Source: Nocardioides sp. (GTDB taxonomy: Bacteria; Actinomycetota; Actinomycetes; Propionibacteriales; Nocardioidaceae). From it: a stretch of 64,000 nucleotides of DNA. Positions 8,216 to 17,042 of this stretch are shown here, piece by piece. The stretch covers positions 124,001 through 188,000 of the forward strand of contig JACJWV010000006.1 in the NCBI GenBank assembly GCA_020636915.1, in the 5' to 3' direction. The position numbers and the translations under genes are program-made. The notes below the pieces were generated by a model. The model was not told where the DNA came from. It searched no databases and saw only the letters and a list, made by a program, of their open reading frames with translations. The stretch's first letter is position 1. Each line of letters opens with the position of its first letter.

Positions 8216-8679
8216 ATGGTCGATCTCGCAGAGCTTGCGCGCGGAACGCTCGCCAGCAACAGGTTCATGGTGCTCGGGACCCTTGACCCATCGGGTAGGC
8301 CGCGGGTCTCGCCAGTCTGGTTCTCGCTCGTCGACCATCAGGAGGTCTACTGGTTGTCGTCGCCGAACGCGCACCACTCGCGGAACATCGGAGTGCGACC
8401 CGAGGTGAGCATGGTGGTGTTCAACTCGGCTGCCGACCCGCACACCGGACAGGCCGTGTACCTGGAGGCCACCGCGGGCCGGGTGCCCGACGACGAGCTC
8501 GCCGATGCCTGCGCCAGTGCGTTCCGCGGCGTCGATCGCGAGCTCGCGTACACACCGGAGTCGCGGACCAGCCGTTCGTGCTCTATCGGGCGCGAATCAC
8601 GGCCGCGGAGATCCACGTGCGCGGGCGTGACTTCGATGACGGCAGTGGCGCGGACCAGCGTGTTCCCGTCCAGCTCTGA
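8216..8679 (+). pseudogene. Pyridoxamine 5'-phosphate oxidase-like protein, frameshifted
   Basis: The first about 110 codons are a typical flavin-binding split-barrel: FMVLGTLDPSGRPRVSPVWF, then VYWLSSPNAHHSRNI and a VYLEATAGRV strand. After about 8555 the original frame turns arginine/serine-rich. The frame one base back continues as ADQPFVLYRARITAAEIHV and ends in VPVQL at a TGA at 8677-8679, exactly what the family needs. One missing base (or two extra) between about 8553 and 8566 therefore splits the gene. Unshifted it would encode about 154 residues. It could be a real pseudogene or a sequencing indel. Such proteins bind FMN or F420 and reduce varied substrates. Confidence 0.75.
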
Positions 8680-8848
8680 GCGGTGTCCTGCTGTCTTGAC
8701 CTGCGTCAGTCGCATGTCCGCGGCGGCAACAGTCCTCGAAGGCAACGCACGACGGGTGTCCCGCTCCGGTGGCGAAAGCCGGATGACCGGGTCTCGCCGT
8801 CACTAGGGTGCTGACAGATCCGTGATCCCCCTCGCCTTCGGAGGCATC

Positions 8849-9985
8849 GTGCGCCCCAGGTCCCCATCGTTGCGAGCTCGATGCGCCGCCGGGCTCGTCG
8901 CCGCTGCACTGATCTCGACCTGCGCTGGAGTCGGCCCCGGCAACGCCGCAGCAGCGAACGCCACGACGACCGTGGTCGCCGCCTCGACGGCCGCGGACCA
9001 CATCGAGAAGGTCTCGCTGACGGTGGACGTCAGGGGCCGCGCCGTCCATGCCATCGCCTATCTCCCACCGGCGGCACGTGGAGCGGAGGCTGTGGACCTC
9101 CCCCTCGTCGTCTACCTCACCGACGGTCCTCGCCCTCCGCGATACCTCGCAGCCGGCGCGAGCAGCTTCGCGACGGGTCGCAACGGCCGGGCACCCATCG
9201 TGATCGCAACCGATGCCCGTGGAGCCCGCCCCGCCCGGATCAGCGCGACCACGGCGGCCCTGAGACGGTGGGCCAGCGCCCATCTGTCAGTGGACCCCGA
9301 CCCGCGGGCTCGGGCGATAGGCGGCGCAGGGGGACGAGCGATCAGTGCCGCGGTCGAGGTGCGGCGGCACCCACACCGTTGGCCTCACCTCTTGGCGGTG
9401 TCGCCGACGGGGACCGCTCGGCTTCCAGCTCGGAGCCTGACCGGCACGTCGGGAGTGGTCAGCGGACCAGTGCCCGGGTCGAAGGCGGGTGCACGACGTC
9501 TCGCGCGGTCCGCGACCAGGGCGGGCATGCTCGTCACCAGCCTCGGGCTGCCGCGACCCGGCGGCGCCATCGCTGCCCGGTCGGACGGGTTCGCCGGAGC
9601 GCTCGCGTTCCTCGGCGCCGACCTCGGCATCAAGCCGCTGCTGGGTTCGGGAGTCGACCACGTCGTCGCCCAGGTGCTCGGTGCGGTTCCTGGCGCCACC
9701 ACCGTCGGCGTCGACTACCCGATCCGGATCGCGATCACGAACACCTTCCCCACGACGTTCCCCCCTGTGCAGGTCAGCCTGCTCACCACGGTGCAGACCG
9801 GGCAGCCGCGCCTGCGCGTCGATCCGGGCGCCTGCGGATCCGCGCTCTCGTCGGGCTCCAGCTGCACGATGACGTTGACGTTGACGCCCACCGGGGCGGG
9901 CCCGATAGCCGTGGGCATGCAGGTCGCCGTCGGAGCGCTCTACTACGTGAAGCTGCCGTCGGCCACCACGGTCGCGAGCGGCTAG
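8849..9985 (+). CDS. Secreted esterase-like protein with a C-terminal beta-sandwich domain
   Basis: A 378-residue exported protein. A basic start MRPRSPSLRAR, then LVAAALISTCAGV and an AAAANA cleavage region form a signal peptide. The middle resembles a secreted alpha/beta esterase (DLPLVVYLTDGP near residue 90), but where a nucleophile elbow G-x-S-x-G would be expected it reads AIGGAGGRAISAA, without serine. The last about 90 residues (IRIAITNTFPTTF..., CGSALSSGSSCTMTLTLTP) look like an ASPM/Hydin-type Ig-like sandwich. The GTG at 8849 follows GGAGG five bases upstream and gives a better signal peptide than the ATG at 8822. The fold assignment is tentative. Confidence 0.6.
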   Translation: MRPRSPSLRARCAAGLVAAALISTCAGVGPGNAAAANATTTVVAASTAADHIEKVSLTVDVRGRAVHAIAYLPPAARGAEAVDLPLVVYLTDGPRPPRYLAAGASSFATGRNGRAPIVIATDARGARPARISATTAALRRWASAHLSVDPDPRARAIGGAGGRAISAAVEVRRHPHRWPHLLAVSPTGTARLPARSLTGTSGVVSGPVPGSKAGARRLARSATRAGMLVTSLGLPRPGGAIAARSDGFAGALAFLGADLGIKPLLGSGVDHVVAQVLGAVPGATTVGVDYPIRIAITNTFPTTFPPVQVSLLTTVQTGQPRLRVDPGACGSALSSGSSCTMTLTLTPTGAGPIAVGMQVAVGALYYVKLPSATTVASG

Positions 9986-10006
9986 TCCCGGGCCCCGGGG
10001 CGCCTG

Positions 10007-11572
10007 TCAGCTTCCGCCGGCAGGCAGCGCCTCGAGCGTGACGTCGGGATGGTCGCGCGCGGTCGTCTTGGCCCGCCACTGGTCGACGAAGAGCGCGAGG
10101 TGGGTGCCGTCGCTGCGCTGCAGGACCTCGACACCCCGGATCCCGGCCAGGGCGGTGGCGCCGGCGGCATCGGTACGGCGGGCCACCTGGTAGTCGAGCC
10201 GGGAGAAGCGAATGGGGGCGTTGAACTCGTTGGCCATCCGTTCCTCGACCACCTCGAACTGCATCGGTCCGACCGCCGCGAGGACCGGGTTCTGGTCGCC
10301 GCGGACGTCGGAGCGCAGCACCTGGACGACCCCCTCCTGGTCGAGCTGCTCGATACCGCGGCGGAACTGCTTGTAGCGGCCGATGTCGCCGGCGCTGGCG
10401 GTCACGAAGTGCTCGGGGGCGAAGGTCGGCACCGGCGGGTACTCGATCGACGGACCGACGTACACCGTGTCGCCGACCCGCAGCGCGTTCGCGTTCACGA
10501 GGCCGATGATGTCGCCGGGCTCGGCGGTCTCGACCGACGTCGTCTCGCGACCGAAGACCGCCTGGGCGAACTTCGTCGCGAACGGCCGGCCGGTGGCGGC
10601 GTGGGTGACGACCATGCCGCGCTCAAAGGAACCGGAGACCACCCGCGCGTAGGCGAGGCGGTCGCGGTGGGCAGCGTTCATCCCGGACTGCACCTTGAAG
10701 ACGAAGGCGCTGAAGTCGTCCGTGACCTGACGGACCGCGCCGTCGACTCCCCGGGTCTCGCCGGGCGCCGGGGCGAGCTCGAGCAGCAGGTCGAGGAGCT
10801 GGGCGACACCGAAGTTCTGCAGCGCCGAGGCGAACATCACCGGCGTGGTCGCGCCGGCCAGGAAGCGCTCCTGGTCGTGGTCGGCCTCATCCAGCCCGAG
10901 CAGCTCGTGCTCCTCGACGGCAGCGGCCCAGGCCTGGATGTCGGGCTCCTCCACCTCGCCGGGCCCCATCCGTCGCTCGGGGGCGCGCGTGGCGCCGCCG
11001 GCGGTGCGGGTGTACTTGACGAACTCGCCCGTGCGACGGTCCAGCACCCCGCGGAAGTCGCCCGCCTCGCCGACCGGCCAGGTCAGCGGCGTCGGGCGGA
11101 GCCCGATCTTCTCCTGGATCAGGTCCATGAGCCCCAGCGCCGAGAGACCCGGACGGTCCCACTTGTTGATGACGGTGATCACCGGGATCCCGCGGAGTGC
11201 GCAGACCCGGAACAGCTTGAGCGTCTGGGGTTCGAGTCCCTTGCCCGCGTCGACCAGCATCACCGCCGAGTCGACGGCGGAGAGCACCCGGTAGGTGTCC
11301 TCGGAGAAGTCGCTGTGGCCGGGGGTGTCCACGAGGTTGACCACGTGGTCGCGATAGGCGAACTGGAGCGCGGCCGAGGTGATCGAGATCCCGCGGGCCT
11401 TCTCCATCGCCATCCAGTCGGACACCGTGCCACGACGGTCGCCCTTGCCGTGGACGGCTCCGGCCTCGTGGATCGCCCGGGCATGGAGCGCGAGCGCCTC
11501 TGTCAGGGTCGACTTGCCCGCGTCCGGGTGGCTGATGACGGCGAAGGTACGGCGGGGGCGGGAGTCGGGCAC
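10007..11572 (-). CDS. prfC: Peptide chain release factor 3
   Basis: RF3 is the ribosome-bound GTPase that removes RF1 or RF2 after peptide release. The 521-residue length is standard. The G1 P-loop SHPDAGKST lies at about residues 14-22, the G2 region has RGISITSAALQF, G3 is DTPGHSDFSEDTYR and G4 is INKWDR. The C-terminal half has the RF3 beta-barrel signature DVRGDQNPVLAAVGPMQFEV. The gene appears to be monocistronic, 71 bp downstream of a TetR gene on the same strand, and is convergent with the secreted esterase-like gene. Confidence 0.95.
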   Translation of the reverse strand: MPDSRPRRTFAVISHPDAGKSTLTEALALHARAIHEAGAVHGKGDRRGTVSDWMAMEKARGISITSAALQFAYRDHVVNLVDTPGHSDFSEDTYRVLSAVDSAVMLVDAGKGLEPQTLKLFRVCALRGIPVITVINKWDRPGLSALGLMDLIQEKIGLRPTPLTWPVGEAGDFRGVLDRRTGEFVKYTRTAGGATRAPERRMGPGEVEEPDIQAWAAAVEEHELLGLDEADHDQERFLAGATTPVMFASALQNFGVAQLLDLLLELAPAPGETRGVDGAVRQVTDDFSAFVFKVQSGMNAAHRDRLAYARVVSGSFERGMVVTHAATGRPFATKFAQAVFGRETTSVETAEPGDIIGLVNANALRVGDTVYVGPSIEYPPVPTFAPEHFVTASAGDIGRYKQFRRGIEQLDQEGVVQVLRSDVRGDQNPVLAAVGPMQFEVVEERMANEFNAPIRFSRLDYQVARRTDAAGATALAGIRGVEVLQRSDGTHLALFVDQWRAKTTARDHPDVTLEALPAGGS

Positions 11573-11643
11573 CGGAAGAACCTAACGGCCGACCGGCCAC
11601 TCCCTCGATTCACCGAGGACGCGGCAGCCCTCCGGGTCGAGCG

Positions 11644-12282
11644 TCAGCCTCGCGCCGCGGCAGCGATCGCCTCGCCGTAGTGCTCGAGGGCGCGCGCCAT
11701 GTCCTGGACGCGTCGGTCACGCCCCTCCGGTCCGTCGATCTGGGCGGCGAGGAAGTAGCCGTCGAAGAGCGCGACGCCGAGCCCGGCGAGCCGGTCGCCG
11801 ATCTGGGCCGCGACCTCCGGCCCCTCGGCCTCGAAGGCGACCGTGATGAACTCACGCATCCGCGTCATCGCCTCGCTGCGCACCCGGTCGAGCACCGCGG
11901 CGACGTCCGGGTCGCGGTTGGTGAGCACCAGGGTGAGGAAGAGCCGGAGGAACTCCTGGTGCTCGTCGAGGTTGGTGGCGATGCCCCGGAGGAACGAGCG
12001 GAGGCGAGCGCCGGCGCCACCGCGGGAGCGCCGGAGGGGTGTCGCGTCGAAGAAGCGGCGGGCGCCGCGCTCCATGACGGCCGCGGCAATGGCCGCCTTG
12101 GAGTCGAACTGCCAGTAGATCGAGCTCTTCTGGAGGCCCGAGGCCTTCATGATCGCCGAGATGCTCGCGCCGTCGTAGCCGTACTCCGACATGAGCCGCG
12201 AGGCCGTGTCGAGGATCTCCTCGCGCACCCGCTGGCCCTGAGCGTTGCGCCGCACGCCGTCGGCACCGGCGGTGGTCGTCAT
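11644..12282 (-). CDS. TetR-family transcriptional regulator
   Basis: A 212-residue repressor-type protein. The N-terminal DNA-binding domain REEILDTASRLMSEYGYDGASISAIMKASGLQKSSIYWQF (about residues 18-58) is a clear TetR helix-turn-helix. The remaining all-helical region is the ligand-binding and dimer domain. The gene diverges from the aromatic meta-cleavage operon with a 24-bp dyad between them, so it probably represses that operon and itself and is released by a pathway substrate or intermediate. An in-frame GTG at 12327 could add 15 residues; the ATG at 12282 gives the more usual length. Confidence 0.88.
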   Translation of the reverse strand: MTTTAGADGVRRNAQGQRVREEILDTASRLMSEYGYDGASISAIMKASGLQKSSIYWQFDSKAAIAAAVMERGARRFFDATPLRRSRGGAGARLRSFLRGIATNLDEHQEFLRLFLTLVLTNRDPDVAAVLDRVRSEAMTRMREFITVAFEAEGPEVAAQIGDRLAGLGVALFDGYFLAAQIDGPEGRDRRVQDMARALEHYGEAIAAAARG

Positions 12283-12345
12283 GGCTCGATCGTAGTGACG
12301 CGCAGTGCTTGACAGATCCGTCGACACGCCCCCATCCTAACCGAA

Positions 12346-12369
12346 ACTGACTGGACCGGTCGGTTCAGT
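12346..12369. promoter_or_regulatory. Probable TetR operator
   Basis: An imperfect 24-bp dyad: outer arms ACTGA (12346-12350) and TCAGT (12365-12369) flank the perfect 8-bp core palindrome GACCGGTC (12354-12361). The GACCGGTC centre is common in operators of actinobacterial TetR repressors. It sits between the divergent tetR and monooxygenase starts, 33 bp before the latter, where a bound repressor would cover the promoter. Confidence 0.65.
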
Positions 12370-12401
12370 AATGCTCGGGACGAGCACCGGGAGGTGGCGC
12401 G

Positions 12402-14006
12402 ATGAGCGCCGGGAGATTCGATGCTGACGTGGCCGTGGTGGGCTACGGGCCGAGCGGCGCGATCGCCGCCAGCCTGCTCGGCAAGGCCGGTGTCCGCACG
12501 GTCGCGCTCGAGAGGGACAAGAACCTCTACGCCCGGGCGCGCGCCGTCACCGTCAACGACTGGACGCTGCGGATCCTGCAGGAGCTCGGTGTCGCCGAGC
12601 GGGCCAAGCAGGACATGGACGTGATGCCCGCGGTGAGCTGGAAGACCTACCGGCAGAAGCTGGTCTTCCGCCTCGTGCAGAAGCCCGACGTGCTCGGCCA
12701 CCCCACGGCGATGATGATCTACCAGCCCGAGATGGAGGCGGTGGTCCGCGAGAACGCCACCCGCTACGACGCCCTCGACATCCGCTTCGGCCACACCTTC
12801 GAGGGCCTCGAGCAGGATGCCGGCGGCGTCACGGTCCGCGCCACCGACGGCGACGGTCGCGCCTACTCGCTGCGCGTGCGCTACGTGATCGGCGCCGACG
12901 GTGGCTCGAGCCCGGTCCGCGAGGCGCTCGGGCTCGCCATGGTCGGCACCACCCGCCCGCGCCGCTGGGTGGTGATCGACGGCGAGGTCCTCGACCCCTG
13001 GCCGGGCAGCGACGAGCTCGTGTTCTGGTCCGACCCGGTGCGTCCGGTCGTCGACATCCCGTTGGCCAAGGGCAACCACCGCTGGGAGATCCCCCTCGCC
13101 CCGGGCGAGACGGACGCCGACTACGACACCGAGGCCAAGGTCTGGGAGCGGCTGCGTGCCCTGGGCATGGACGAGTCCCGGGTGCGCATCAAGGGTTACG
13201 CCTTCTACAGCCACCACCTGCGCCACCTCGAGGGCTGGCGCCGCGACCGCGTCGTGCTCATCGGCGACGCCGCGCACCTGATGCCACCGTGGGCCGGTCA
13301 GGGCATGCAGTCGGGCATCCGCGACGCGCACAACGTCGCGTGGAAGCTCACCGCCGTGTGCCGGGGCGAGGTCGACGATGCCGTCCTGGACACGGTCGAA
13401 GCGGAGCGGTGGCCGCACGTGCGGCTGCTCACCGAGATGTCGGTGCGGCTGGGCATGTTCATCGAGGCCGACCAGCGGGCGCTGGTCGCCGTGCGCAACA
13501 CCGTCGGCCCCTGGGCCCGCCACCTCCCCTTCTGGAACCGCGTCCTCCAGCCGAGCAACGCCACCAACCGGTTCACCGACGGCTGGGTCACCGGCCGACC
13601 GGGTCGGCGCAACGCCCTGGGCCGGATGGTCCCGCAGCCGTCGGTCTTCGACCGACAGGGCGGCGAGCACCTGCTCGACGACCTGGTCGGCGACGGGTTC
13701 GTCGTCCTGGGCGCCGGCGTCGACCCCCGCGACGCGATGACCGACCAGCAGGTCGAGGCCTGGTCGCGGCTCGGGGCACGGTTCCGGACCGTGCGGACCG
13801 GGTTCGCGACCACCGACGGTCCCGACGACGTCATCGACCACACCGGCGTGCTCACCGGCTGGATGAGGCGCCACCGCGCCGGCGTCGTCGTCGTGCGCCC
13901 CGACCGCTTCGTCGCCGCGACCGACACCACGGGGCTCGACGTCCCGGTCATCCGCAGCACCCCTGCCGCCGTACGCCGTCCCGAGCCGGCCCCGGCCCTG
14001 ACGTGA
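12402..14006 (+). CDS. FAD-dependent aromatic hydroxylase (MhpA-like)
   Basis: A 534-residue flavin monooxygenase that should hydroxylate a phenolic ring with NAD(P)H and O2 to give a catechol for ring opening. The Rossmann motif VVGYGPSGAIAAS is at about residues 12-24, the DG motif VIGADGGSSPVR at about 163-174, and the GD motif VLIGDAAHLMPPWAGQGMQSGIRDAHNVAWKL near 285-316. The length and C-terminal thioredoxin-like extension fit 3-(3-hydroxyphenyl)propionate hydroxylase relatives. It is first of three co-directional genes, 13 bp before the hydrolase. The exact substrate is not determined. Confidence 0.85.
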   Translation: MSAGRFDADVAVVGYGPSGAIAASLLGKAGVRTVALERDKNLYARARAVTVNDWTLRILQELGVAERAKQDMDVMPAVSWKTYRQKLVFRLVQKPDVLGHPTAMMIYQPEMEAVVRENATRYDALDIRFGHTFEGLEQDAGGVTVRATDGDGRAYSLRVRYVIGADGGSSPVREALGLAMVGTTRPRRWVVIDGEVLDPWPGSDELVFWSDPVRPVVDIPLAKGNHRWEIPLAPGETDADYDTEAKVWERLRALGMDESRVRIKGYAFYSHHLRHLEGWRRDRVVLIGDAAHLMPPWAGQGMQSGIRDAHNVAWKLTAVCRGEVDDAVLDTVEAERWPHVRLLTEMSVRLGMFIEADQRALVAVRNTVGPWARHLPFWNRVLQPSNATNRFTDGWVTGRPGRRNALGRMVPQPSVFDRQGGEHLLDDLVGDGFVVLGAGVDPRDAMTDQQVEAWSRLGARFRTVRTGFATTDGPDDVIDHTGVLTGWMRRHRAGVVVVRPDRFVAATDTTGLDVPVIRSTPAAVRRPEPAPALT

Positions 14007-14019
14007 CAGGAGAGACCCC

Positions 14020-14859
14020 ATGGACCTGACGACCACCGACGTGCCGGTGGGTGACTGGACGATCCGCACCCACCAGGCCGGGGACCCGGCCGACCCGACG
14101 ATCCTGTGGCTGCACGGGTCGGGCCCCGGCGTGACCGCCCTGTCGAACTGGCACGGGCTCATCACCACGATGCCGGGCTACCACCACGTCGCACCCGACG
14201 TGCTCGGCTTCGGCGACTCCTCGCACCCCGACGACCTGCCGCTGGGCGTCGCCGGCTCCGCGGCGATGCGTGCCCAGGCGATGCTCGGCCTGCTCGACAC
14301 GCTGGGTGTCACCCGCACGCACCTGGTCGGCAACTCGATGGGGGGCATGGTCGCGCTCCTGCTGGTGCAGGAGCAGCCGGACCGCATCGACCGCGTGATC
14401 CTCATGGGCAGCGCGGGCGCACCGATCGAGCCGACCGCCGACCTGATCAAGATGATCACCTACTACGACGATCCCTCCCCCGAGGCGATGCTCGACCTGA
14501 TGGGCCGATTCCTCCACGACCCCGGGCTCTACGGCGACCGCATCGACGAGATCGCCGCCGACCGCGCAGAGGTCGCCGCCCGGGAGGACATCCGCCGCTC
14601 CCACCTGCGCACCTTCAGCCCGGACGGGCCGCTCCTCGTCTTCCCCGTCGAGGCCCTGACCGCCATCGAGCACGAGGTGCTGCTGGTGCACGGGCGTGAG
14701 GACCGGATCATCCGCAAGGAGTCGTCCCACTACCTCGCCGACCTGATCCCCAACGCCCAGCTCCACGTCCTGCCGCACGCCGGCCACTGGGTCCAGATCG
14801 AGCAGGCCGACCGCTTCCGGGCGCTGGCGACCGGGTTCCTGAGCGAGGACGTGGCATGA
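14020..14859 (+). CDS. Meta-cleavage product C-C hydrolase (MhpC/BphD-like)
   Basis: A 279-residue alpha/beta hydrolase that cleaves the C-C bond of a 2-hydroxy-6-oxo-dienoate ring-fission product. The oxyanion-hole motif LHGSGPG lies at about residues 31-37. The nucleophile elbow GNSMGG gives Ser106; Asp228 in HGREDR and His256 in HAGHW complete the triad. SGPG in the oxyanion loop is typical of this subfamily. An AGGAGAG site precedes the ATG. The stop overlaps the dioxygenase start in an ATGA, implying translational coupling. Confidence 0.9.
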   Translation: MDLTTTDVPVGDWTIRTHQAGDPADPTILWLHGSGPGVTALSNWHGLITTMPGYHHVAPDVLGFGDSSHPDDLPLGVAGSAAMRAQAMLGLLDTLGVTRTHLVGNSMGGMVALLLVQEQPDRIDRVILMGSAGAPIEPTADLIKMITYYDDPSPEAMLDLMGRFLHDPGLYGDRIDEIAADRAEVAAREDIRRSHLRTFSPDGPLLVFPVEALTAIEHEVLLVHGREDRIIRKESSHYLADLIPNAQLHVLPHAGHWVQIEQADRFRALATGFLSEDVA

Positions 14860-15863
14860 CCGACGTCTTCGGCAACGTCCACCTCGGCTACCTCGTGGTC
14901 CAGACCCAGCGGCTGACCGACTGGCGGCGTTTCGGTGCCGACGCGGTGGGCCTCCACGTCGACGAGCTGACCCCGGACACCACCCGCTTCCGGCTCGACG
15001 ACCGCGAGTGCCGGTTCCTCCTGCAGCGCGGGACCGCCGAGGACGTCACGGCCCTGGGCTGGCAGGTCGACGACCACGAGACCTTCGACGTGATCCTGGA
15101 ACGGGTGACCTCGCGCGGCCTGCCGGTCCGCGAAGGTACGCCGGACGAGTGCGCCCTGCGCGGGGTCGAGCGGTTGTGGCGGTTCCCCGGGCCCAAGGGT
15201 GCGGCGACGGAGATCTTCACGACCCCGCTGACGACGCCCAGCCCCCTGGTGATGCGCAACTCGGCGTTCGTCACGGGTGAGAGCGGGATGGGCCACGTCG
15301 CGATCACGTCCAAGGACGTCCTGGGCCTGCACAGCTACTACAGCACGCTCTTCGACGCGCGGCTCTCGGACTTCATCCTCGAGCGGATCGGCCCGATGGA
15401 CCTGCGGATCCGCTTCCTCCGGGTCAACGAGCGGCACCACTCGGTCGCCGTCGCCGGCGTACGGCGGCTCGCGGTCGACCCGATCCGCACCGTCATCCAG
15501 CACGTCAACGTGCAGGTCGCCGAGCTCGACGACATGGTGGCCGCTCACGAGCGGGTCACCGCCGAGGGATTCAAGATGATGTGGTCGGTCGGCCAGCACC
15601 CCAACGACCGGTCGATCTCCTTCTACTGCCAGACCCCGTCGGGGTTCGAGCTCGAGGTCGGCTGGAGCCCCCTGGTCGTGACCGAGGAGCTCGAGTCGAC
15701 GTGGGAGCCGACCACCTACCAGGGGATCTCCCTGTGGGGGCACACGCCTGTCGGCGAGGACATCATCCACAAGATGGGCATGGTCCGGCAGGCGTTGCGG
15801 TCCGCGCGGTACGCCGAGGGCACCGTCCCCGAGCTGCGTGACCCGGCTTCGGTGCCCGCCTGA
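14856..15863 (+). CDS. Extradiol ring-cleavage dioxygenase, VOC family
   Basis: A 335-residue type I extradiol dioxygenase that opens a catechol next to the hydroxyls using Fe(II). It has two VOC modules. The C-terminal one carries the metal ligands His147 (MGHVAI), His216 (IQHVNV) and Glu267 (FELEVGW), with active-site His195 and Tyr257 also in place. The N-terminal module has lost the ligands, as is usual. It overlaps the hydrolase by 4 bp. Order of action would be hydroxylase, dioxygenase, hydrolase. No hydratase, aldolase or aldehyde dehydrogenase for the later steps follows. Confidence 0.88.
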   Translation: MTDVFGNVHLGYLVVQTQRLTDWRRFGADAVGLHVDELTPDTTRFRLDDRECRFLLQRGTAEDVTALGWQVDDHETFDVILERVTSRGLPVREGTPDECALRGVERLWRFPGPKGAATEIFTTPLTTPSPLVMRNSAFVTGESGMGHVAITSKDVLGLHSYYSTLFDARLSDFILERIGPMDLRIRFLRVNERHHSVAVAGVRRLAVDPIRTVIQHVNVQVAELDDMVAAHERVTAEGFKMMWSVGQHPNDRSISFYCQTPSGFELEVGWSPLVVTEELESTWEPTTYQGISLWGHTPVGEDIIHKMGMVRQALRSARYAEGTVPELRDPASVPA

Positions 15864-16001
15864 GCGGCCTGGTCCGCGGGTCGAGGAGGAACTTCCGGAC
15901 GGGATGCAACCAGCGCGTGGTCCACGGCGTATCAGCCCCGAGATCGCCGACCGGCGGCTCGCCCGACAGGGCCGTCAGCACACCCACGAAGGAACACGAC
16001 C

Positions 16002-16553
16002 ATGCGTACCACCCTCGCCGCCGCCGCCCTGTCGGCCGCCGCTCTCACCCTCGTCAGCGCCGGGGCGGCGCACGCCGAGCTCTATGGCATCGACGACCCG
16101 GAGGACACCTTCCACGGCTCCGACATCCGCGCGCTCTCGGTCCGCAACGGCCAGGAGAACGTCACCGTCACGACCGTCCACGACAACCTGGTGCGTCGGG
16201 CCGCGTCCGGGTCGGCCGAGACCGTCTTCGTCGACACCGACCGCCACGACCGCGGACCGGAGTTCGTCTTCGTCGCCGGCCTGTACGAGGGCACCGACTA
16301 CCTGCTCCGCGCGACCGACGGCTTCGACAGGTCGAGCTGGGGCGAGCCGGTCGAGAACGGCGACTACGTCCTGCGGGTCAGGTACCGCAAGGACGTCGCC
16401 CGCGTGGTGATGTCCCGGGCCGCACTCGGGAACCCCGACGAGGTCCGCGTCGCCGTCCGGGCGTCCGGCACCCGCACCGACGGCACCAGCCACGGCCTGC
16501 TCGACTGGGTCGGCGAGCGACGCAGCTTCACCCCCTGGCTCTCCCGCGGCTGA
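16002..16553 (+). CDS. Small secreted protein of unknown function
   Basis: A 183-residue protein with a classical signal peptide (MRTTLAAAALSAAALTLVSAGAAHA, cleavage predicted after AHA at residue 25). The mature part is rich in strands, Asp and Arg, with no cysteines, and contains DTFHGSDIRALSVRNGQENVTV. It resembles small exported beta-sandwich proteins that are common and uncharacterised in actinobacteria. An AAGGAA site lies upstream. It stands alone between the meta-cleavage operon and a strong hairpin. Confidence 0.75.
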   Translation: MRTTLAAAALSAAALTLVSAGAAHAELYGIDDPEDTFHGSDIRALSVRNGQENVTVTTVHDNLVRRAASGSAETVFVDTDRHDRGPEFVFVAGLYEGTDYLLRATDGFDRSSWGEPVENGDYVLRVRYRKDVARVVMSRAALGNPDEVRVAVRASGTRTDGTSHGLLDWVGERRSFTPWLSRG

Positions 16554-16562
16554 GCCGGCCCT

Positions 16563-16609
16563 CCCCATCCGCCTCCCCCATCCGTCAGGAATGGGGGAGG
16601 CGGATGGGG
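16563..16609 (+). terminator. Perfect 19-bp hairpin after the secreted-protein gene
   Basis: Arms 16563-16581 and 16591-16609 are perfectly complementary over 19 bp around a 9-base loop (ccgtcagga). The stem begins 10 bp after the stop codon. No T run follows, which is usual for high-GC actinobacterial terminators. Its perfect arms could also mark a small mobile palindrome. Confidence 0.75.
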
Positions 16610-16698
16610 CATCTCCCCGCTGTGGCGGACCGGCCTGCACATCGATGCTGGCGGAGCCGACCAGCACCCTGCTGGCGGAGCAACCAGGAGGAACTGCA

Positions 16699-16998
16699 GT
16701 GAAGCGATTCATCATCGAGCGGGAGATCCCGGGGGCGAGCAACCTGACGCCGGCCGAGCTGGCCGACATCGCGAAGGCGTCGAACGACGTCGTCGACGGG
16801 CTCGACGTCCCCTACAGGTGGGTCAACAGCTACGTCGCGGGCGACAAGATCTACTGCGTCCACGAGACCGAGGACCCCGAGACGGTCCTCGAGCACGCGC
16901 GGCGCGGGGGCTTCCCCGCGAACACCGTCGCGGTGGTGGCCAACGAGTTCGGCCCCCACACCGCCGCCATGGCCGGCACTGCCGTGGCGGAGGCCTGA
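16699..16998 (+). CDS. DUF4242 protein (SCO4226-like, possible nickel binding)
   Basis: A 99-residue protein of the DUF4242 family: MKRFIIEREIPGASNLTPAELADIAKASNDVV, then YRWVNSYVAGDKIYCVHETEDPETVLEHARRGGFP. The Streptomyces relative SCO4226 is a small ferredoxin-fold protein reported to bind nickel. The GTG start at 16699 follows AGGAGGA nine bases upstream. The gene ends 44 bp before the LuxR regulator and may be read with it. Confidence 0.82.
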   Translation: MKRFIIEREIPGASNLTPAELADIAKASNDVVDGLDVPYRWVNSYVAGDKIYCVHETEDPETVLEHARRGGFPANTVAVVANEFGPHTAAMAGTAVAEA

Positions 16999-17042
16999 TC
17001 GGCCCAGGGCCGGCGGGCTCCAGCCGTGCCACAATCGCGGCC

